A DNA stretch of 9,236 bases from Oscillospiraceae bacterium. GTDB lineage: Bacteria > Bacillota > Clostridia > Oscillospirales > UBA929. Positions 6,253 to 9,236 of this stretch are shown here, piece after piece. The stretch spans positions 1-9,236 of the forward strand of contig JAISVO010000120.1 of NCBI GenBank assembly GCA_031271525.1. The letters are read 5' to 3'. The notes under the pieces were generated by a model. It did no database searches and was not told the DNA's origin. It saw only the letters and a list, made by a program, of their open reading frames with translations. Numbering within the stretch: the stretch's first letter is position 1; every line of letters starts with the position of its first letter. Both the position numbers and the translations under genes were made by a program.

Positions 6253-6654
6253 ATGGATGCCAGTATGAGCGTCCGGCTGGGTTCCTTCCTCCCGGCTCAA
6301 CCGTCCGAGCAAATCAGGAGGGGCGACATCTACTACGCCGACCTCAGCCCGGTTGTGGGCAGCGAACAGGGCGGCATCCGCCCGGTGCTGATTGTCCAGA
6401 ACAATGTCGGCAACCGCCATTCCCCAACGGTCATCGCGGCCGCGATCACCAGCCAGATCGGCAAGGCGAGACTGCCCACCCACATTGAGCTGTCCGCCCG
6501 TACCTATGGTCTCTCCCGCGATTCGGTTGTTCTGCTTGAGCAGGTCCGCACCATCGACAAAAAACGGCTTAAAGAGCGTATGGGAAAGCTCGACGACTCC
6601 CTGATGACGCTGGTGGACTCGGCGCTGGCGGTGAGTTTTGGCTTAGAATCCTGA
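6253..6654 (+). CDS. mazF: MazF/EndoA (PemK-type) mRNA endoribonuclease toxin, no adjacent antitoxin
   Basis: Sequence-specific endoribonuclease of type II toxin-antitoxin systems, very close to the Bacillus subtilis EndoA/NdoA pattern: RRGDIYYADLSPVVGSEQGG (22-41), IRPVLIVQN (42-50), PTVIAAAITSQI (58-69) and LLEQVRTIDKKRL (94-106). The catalytic pair corresponding to EndoA Arg25 and Thr48 is present as Arg43 and Thr66. The 133 residues include about 18 extra at the N-terminus compared with EndoA. GAGGTGA (6240-6246), 6 nt before the ATG, supports this start, and no later start codon except ATG at 6265 lies before the domain. A conventional mazE/ndoAI antitoxin would sit directly upstream, but the 200 bp there hold none. 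The gene is followed by an 81-nt gap with a hairpin. The antitoxin may be encoded elsewhere, or this may be an orphan regulator. Confidence 0.9.
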   Translation: MDASMSVRLGSFLPAQPSEQIRRGDIYYADLSPVVGSEQGGIRPVLIVQNNVGNRHSPTVIAAAITSQIGKARLPTHIELSARTYGLSRDSVVLLEQVRTIDKKRLKERMGKLDDSLMTLVDSALAVSFGLES

Positions 6655-6685
6655 CAATTTGAGTCTTGACAACCGCGCCTTTTTA

Positions 6686-6708
6686 GCGCTTTTTCACGGA
6701 AAAAGCGC
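6686..6708 (+). repeat. Perfect 10-bp inverted repeat with 3-nt loop
   Basis: GCGCTTTTTC (6686-6695), loop ACG, GAAAAAGCGC (6699-6708). It lies between mazF and the next gene. The right arm is followed by AATACATAC and not by a T-run, so it is not a standard terminator for mazF. An imperfect copy of the left arm, GCGCCTTTTT (6675-6684), lies just upstream and could compete for the right arm. It may be an mRNA end-protecting stem, an operator or a weak terminator. Confidence 0.6.
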
Positions 6709-6710
6709 AA

Positions 6711-6719
6711 TACATACAT
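6711..6719 (+). other. Two overlapping UACAU sequences in the leader of the next gene
   Basis: TACATACAT holds the pentamer TACAT twice (6711-6715 and 6715-6719), between the hairpin at 6686-6708 and the AGGAGG at 6721-6726. UACAU is the known cleavage sequence of B. subtilis and S. aureus MazF. That this MazF uses it is inferred from similarity. Confidence 0.35.
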
Positions 6720-6735
6720 TAGGAGGCACTTCCCT

Positions 6736-7383
6736 ATGATCCAGAAGAAAGCGGTCATTGGCGCGGCGGCGTTTTTCCTCGTTGCCTCGCTGTTTGTCGG
6801 CTATTTTGCCATCGCCGCAGAAGTTGGCGGCAAGGAAAACCCCCTCGTTACACTGGACTACCTTGAAAGCCTGACCCCGAAGATCGAGGAGTTGATTGAA
6901 CTCAAAGTCAGCGAACGGGCGGGTGCGGCGCTGACCGAGATCGACGGCAAGTTGGAACTCGCGAAGCAGACGATCGATCAAATGGCGCAGCAGGGCGGCG
7001 TCCCCGGTAGCGTGGACGCTTCCGCGCTGCTCAACGACGAGGCGTTTATCGCGAGCATTGTGGATGCCATCACCGCCCGGGTCGGCGGCACGACGGGCAC
7101 CGGTCTTGCCAGCGCGTCCTCCCGCGTGGAGATCGAGCCGGGTAAATCGGTTGCGATTCCCCAAGGCACTAACATTATGCTCCGCCTTGGCACCGGCACC
7201 GTTGTCGCGAGCAACTCCCCGGGCCTGATTGACATGAGCGATCCGGGCAACCCCATAAACGACGGGCAGGCGCTACTGCAGGACCATCTGTACACCTGTA
7301 CGATGGAAGCGGGTCGCGATGTGAAGAACACCGGAACAAACACGGTCACAGTCTTTATCTGGGGACCGTTTACCCTAAAATAG
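6736..7383 (+). CDS. Unrecognised exported or membrane-anchored protein
   Basis: A 215-residue protein I cannot assign to a family. Residues 1-28 look like a signal peptide or N-terminal anchor: MIQKK, a hydrophobic stretch of about 20 residues (6-25), then AIAA, which allows signal peptidase I cleavage near residue 27 or 28; there is no lipobox Cys. Residues 38-84 are probably helical and charged (LESLTPKIEELIELKVSERA) and could form a coiled coil. A Gly/Ser-rich linker (117-128) leads to a probable beta-rich domain (129-215) with GKSVAIPQGTNIMLRLGTG and a hydrophobic end (VTVFIWGPFTLK). AGGAGG (6721-6726) lies 9 nt before the ATG. It follows mazF by 81 nt and precedes the zinc-ribbon protein by 36 nt, probably in one transcript with the latter. 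Role unknown. Confidence 0.75.
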   Translation: MIQKKAVIGAAAFFLVASLFVGYFAIAAEVGGKENPLVTLDYLESLTPKIEELIELKVSERAGAALTEIDGKLELAKQTIDQMAQQGGVPGSVDASALLNDEAFIASIVDAITARVGGTTGTGLASASSRVEIEPGKSVAIPQGTNIMLRLGTGTVVASNSPGLIDMSDPGNPINDGQALLQDHLYTCTMEAGRDVKNTGTNTVTVFIWGPFTLK

Positions 7384-7418
7384 CAACTCCCGCATACATC
7401 GCAGAAGGGAGGGGTTGC
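7383..7418 (+). promoter_or_regulatory. Hairpin masking a ribosome binding site, with UACAU in the loop
   Basis: GCAACTCC (7383-7390) can pair with GGGGTTGC (7411-7418), 8 bp including one G-U, with a 20-nt loop. The right arm covers part of the AAGGGAGGGG ribosome binding region (GGAGG at 7408-7412) of the next gene. The left arm starts in the stop codon of the preceding gene (TAG, 7381-7383), so a ribosome finishing that gene would open the stem. TACAT lies in the loop at 7395-7399. Confidence 0.4.
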
Positions 7419-7419
7419 G

Positions 7420-8844
7420 ATGGCCCTTGTGAAGGGTAAGTGTCCGCGCTGCGGCGCCGAAGTACAGCTGGAGGGTCAAAACAGGGTCGGGTTCTGCCTG
7501 ATCTGCGGCGGGAAGATCAACGTCGCGGACGCGGTGGAGCGGCTGGAGAAGCAAACTGCTGCGGCATCCGTAGCTCCTGTGGACCGGACGCCCGAGAAGA
7601 TGCTGGACGCGCAGGCGTTCTTGACTCAGGCGAACTTTGACGCCGCCGAACAGCTTTATGAAGAACTTCTGACTGCGGACCCCAAAAACTGGGGCGCGGT
7701 GTGGGGGTTGGTTTTGGCGCAGACTCGGAACCTCAAGCCGATCGCGTTAAAAGACCCGGACGGATTCTCCCACGCCGTCGCGAGCGACCTTTTTGCACGC
7801 GGGGGTTCCTCCGTGGAGCAGGCGTGGAGGGACGCCTACTGGGCGGCCTTCGCGGAATCCTGCCGCATGACGGTGGACGCCGTCGACCCGCGTGTCTTTT
7901 TGGAGCTGGAGATCTATCGCTGGTATCCGCACAGCAACACCTTTATGTATCCGATTTCAAGGGACTTCGACATCCAACCAATCCTAAACAAAGTTCTGTG
8001 GAGCGATTGGAAGGTACTTGCGGCGGCCCTCCCCGAGGAGATGAGCGCGGCGTTTATCGAGCAGGCGGAGCAGTGCTGCCGCCGGATCCGCGAATACTTC
8101 CTGTCGGGGTTCAAGCATATGGAAGAGCTTCGCTCGGGCGATCTGACCCGCTTGATGGGGACATGGTACTTAAAGCTGACCACCGGGGCAATCAAGACCG
8201 ATGTCCTGTCGGTGACCCGGAACACGGCGGGTGTCCTCCATATGGAGGGGTTCCGCACTTCGGTCAACAGTTATGACCATTACCGCTATGTGCAGGTGGA
8301 CCACAACAACCGCCTGACGGCGGGCGAATACCGCCACTTCCCGTCAAGCACCGGGATCGGCGGCGACTTCGTCGCGAACGATCCTCCCGAACCGGTGGCG
8401 CAGATCACGGCGGTCTACGATTATGTCCTTATCCTGCCCACCGCGCTGTATTCCCGCTTGGATCAACAGAAGATTCCGAATATCGACCGGGCTTTGATCT
8501 ATATTCAGCAGTGCAAGACGATGCCCTGTTTCATGCGGATCAGCCTGAAGAACGCCTATCAAATGCGTCCGATTATGGATAACGAGGAGACCGCCGAACC
8601 GACCAAAAAGATGCGCGCCTGTTACATAGCGACAGCGGTATACGGTAGCGATGAGGCCCCCGAGGTGCGGCGTCTCCGCCGCTGGCGGGATGAGTTCCTG
8701 AACACAACCCGTCCGGGCCGCCGCCTTTGCGCTTTCTACTACGCGGTTTCTCCAAAGCTTGCCGAAAAGCTTCCCTCCAGAAGCTTGCTGAGCCGTCTCA
8801 TCCGCCGCCTACTGGATGGGTTCGTGAGGATGCTTGGGGAATGA
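7420..8844 (+). CDS. Zinc-ribbon / TPR-like protein with C-terminal CYIATAVYGS (CFI) box
   Basis: A 474-residue, probably cytosolic protein of unknown function. An N-terminal zinc ribbon is shown by CPRCG (Cys8, Cys11) and CLICGG (Cys26, Cys29). Residues 60-100 look like one TPR-like helical pair (AFLTQANFDAAEQLYEELL, then ADPKNWGAVWG). The middle (about 105-390) is unassigned, rich in Trp and Tyr and conserved-looking, with a helical half up to 235 and a probable beta-rich half after it. Near the C-terminus, CYIATAVYGS (401-410) matches the CFIATAAYGS-type box of the CFI-box-CTERM group. It is followed by a basic Arg-rich helix region (RRLRRWRDEF) and an amphipathic tail (LLSRLIRRLLDGFVRML). 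No signal peptide or clear membrane span. The start is supported by GGAGG at 7408-7412, 7 nt away. The stop overlaps the next gene as ATGA. Confidence 0.8.
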   Translation: MALVKGKCPRCGAEVQLEGQNRVGFCLICGGKINVADAVERLEKQTAAASVAPVDRTPEKMLDAQAFLTQANFDAAEQLYEELLTADPKNWGAVWGLVLAQTRNLKPIALKDPDGFSHAVASDLFARGGSSVEQAWRDAYWAAFAESCRMTVDAVDPRVFLELEIYRWYPHSNTFMYPISRDFDIQPILNKVLWSDWKVLAAALPEEMSAAFIEQAEQCCRRIREYFLSGFKHMEELRSGDLTRLMGTWYLKLTTGAIKTDVLSVTRNTAGVLHMEGFRTSVNSYDHYRYVQVDHNNRLTAGEYRHFPSSTGIGGDFVANDPPEPVAQITAVYDYVLILPTALYSRLDQQKIPNIDRALIYIQQCKTMPCFMRISLKNAYQMRPIMDNEETAEPTKKMRACYIATAVYGSDEAPEVRRLRRWRDEFLNTTRPGRRLCAFYYAVSPKLAEKLPSRSLLSRLIRRLLDGFVRMLGE

Positions 8845-9236
8845 TGCCCGACGAAATCTACACCCTGTTCAGGGAGGTCCTGCCCGAGGTCGTGCGGAGC
8901 GAGGAGACGGTTCGTGAGATCCTCGGCAATCCGGGTAACCGCGTATTCGCGCACAGAGAAGACGGTACCCTCGCCGGTGTTTCGGTTGTCGGCGGGAACA
9001 CCATTTTTTTACTTTGTGTCGGAGAGCCGTACCGGAACCGGGGGATCGGCTCGGCACTGCTCATAGAATCGGAACGTTTCATCAAGGCCAACGGATATGA
9101 CAGCGTCGTGATCGGCGCGGGTTCCGACTATATCACGCCGGGGGTCCCGATGAACCGAGGAGCGCACCTCTTCTTCCAAAAGCGTGGCTACCGCCACTCG
9201 TGGGGTGAGAGCGGCTGCTTCGATATGGAAGCGGAC
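8841..9236 (+). CDS. GNAT-family N-acetyltransferase (3' truncated by window)
   Basis: The frame is open to the end of the window, giving 132 residues without a stop. The acetyl-CoA binding motif of the GNAT fold is RNRGIGSALL (65-74), following the strand TIFLLCV (54-60). Further on, GAGSDYITPGVP (92-103) and LFFQKRGY (110-117) are typical of this fold; FFQKRGY is the common late helix-strand element. The acceptor substrate is not predictable. The start is the first of two adjacent ATGs (8841 or 8844, same frame). The first overlaps the previous stop by 4 nt (ATGA), and GAGGA (8826-8830) lies 10 nt before it. Co-translation with the zinc-ribbon/CFI-box gene is likely. Confidence 0.85.
   Translation, partial: MMPDEIYTLFREVLPEVVRSEETVREILGNPGNRVFAHREDGTLAGVSVVGGNTIFLLCVGEPYRNRGIGSALLIESERFIKANGYDSVVIGAGSDYITPGVPMNRGAHLFFQKRGYRHSWGESGCFDMEAD

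Noticed and set aside
5973..6488. Plus-strand frame crossing the dus-mazF gap as a possible antitoxin
   Set aside because: It begins antisense to dus and ends out of frame inside mazF, with no antitoxin-like DNA-binding motif or ribosome binding site.
6666..6671. Perfect TTGACA before the exported-protein gene
   Set aside because: At 16-18 nt spacing there is only a C/T-run (around 6688-6695) and no -10-like hexamer, so I do not call a promoter. TGACAA is repeated at 6652 and 6667, which may be chance.
8755..8788. Three AAGCTT copies within about 30 bp near the end of the CFI-box gene
   Set aside because: They encode Lys-Leu or Ser-Leu in the amphipathic tail and are in coding frame; no sign of a regulatory or mobile origin.

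Overview
The window is G+C-rich and gene-dense, with strong AGGAGG-type ribosome binding sites and many ATGA or other short overlaps between genes. The gene content suggests a member of the Bacillota, most likely a high-G+C clostridial (Oscillospiraceae/Ruminococcaceae-like) lineage: an EndoA/NdoA-type MazF, an ECF sigma factor with a zinc-finger anti-sigma factor, a clostridial-style Asd and a CYIATA/CFI-box protein. This assignment is inferred from protein flavour, not from a marker gene. Every gene appears intact except the two cut by the window edges, and no mobile element, CRISPR array, tRNA or rRNA was seen.

Region 1 (1-3893, + strand) is a diaminopimelate/lysine operon: the 3' part of asd, then ald (alanine dehydrogenase), dapA, dapB and a small VOC/glyoxalase-fold protein. 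Asd makes aspartate semialdehyde, DapA condenses it with pyruvate, and DapB reduces the product. Ald sits between asd and dapA and interconverts alanine and pyruvate, so the first two genes could together supply both DapA substrates.

Region 2 (3890-6052, - strand) reads, in transcription order, dus (tRNA-dihydrouridine synthase), an ECF sigma factor and its membrane-anchored zinc-finger anti-sigma factor. All three overlap (8 nt, then 4 nt). The last gene converges on the VOC gene, and a single CTAG holds the stop codons of both strands.

Region 3 (6053-6252) is the only intergenic stretch of note (200 bp). It is a divergent control region with a sigma-A-like promoter toward mazF, overlapping -10 candidates on the two strands, an intrinsic-terminator-like hairpin toward dus, and a second possible promoter placed so close to dus that the mRNA would be leaderless.

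Region 4 (6253-9236, + strand) holds a MazF/EndoA-type endoribonuclease without an adjacent antitoxin, then an unrecognised exported or anchored protein, a zinc-ribbon/TPR/CYIATAVYGS-box protein and a GNAT acetyltransferase cut by the window end. The two leaders downstream of mazF both carry UACAU, the sequence cut by Bacillus subtilis MazF. One copy lies in the loop of a hairpin that would mask the next ribosome binding site. This is the most intriguing unexplained pattern in the window, but the link to MazF is inference.
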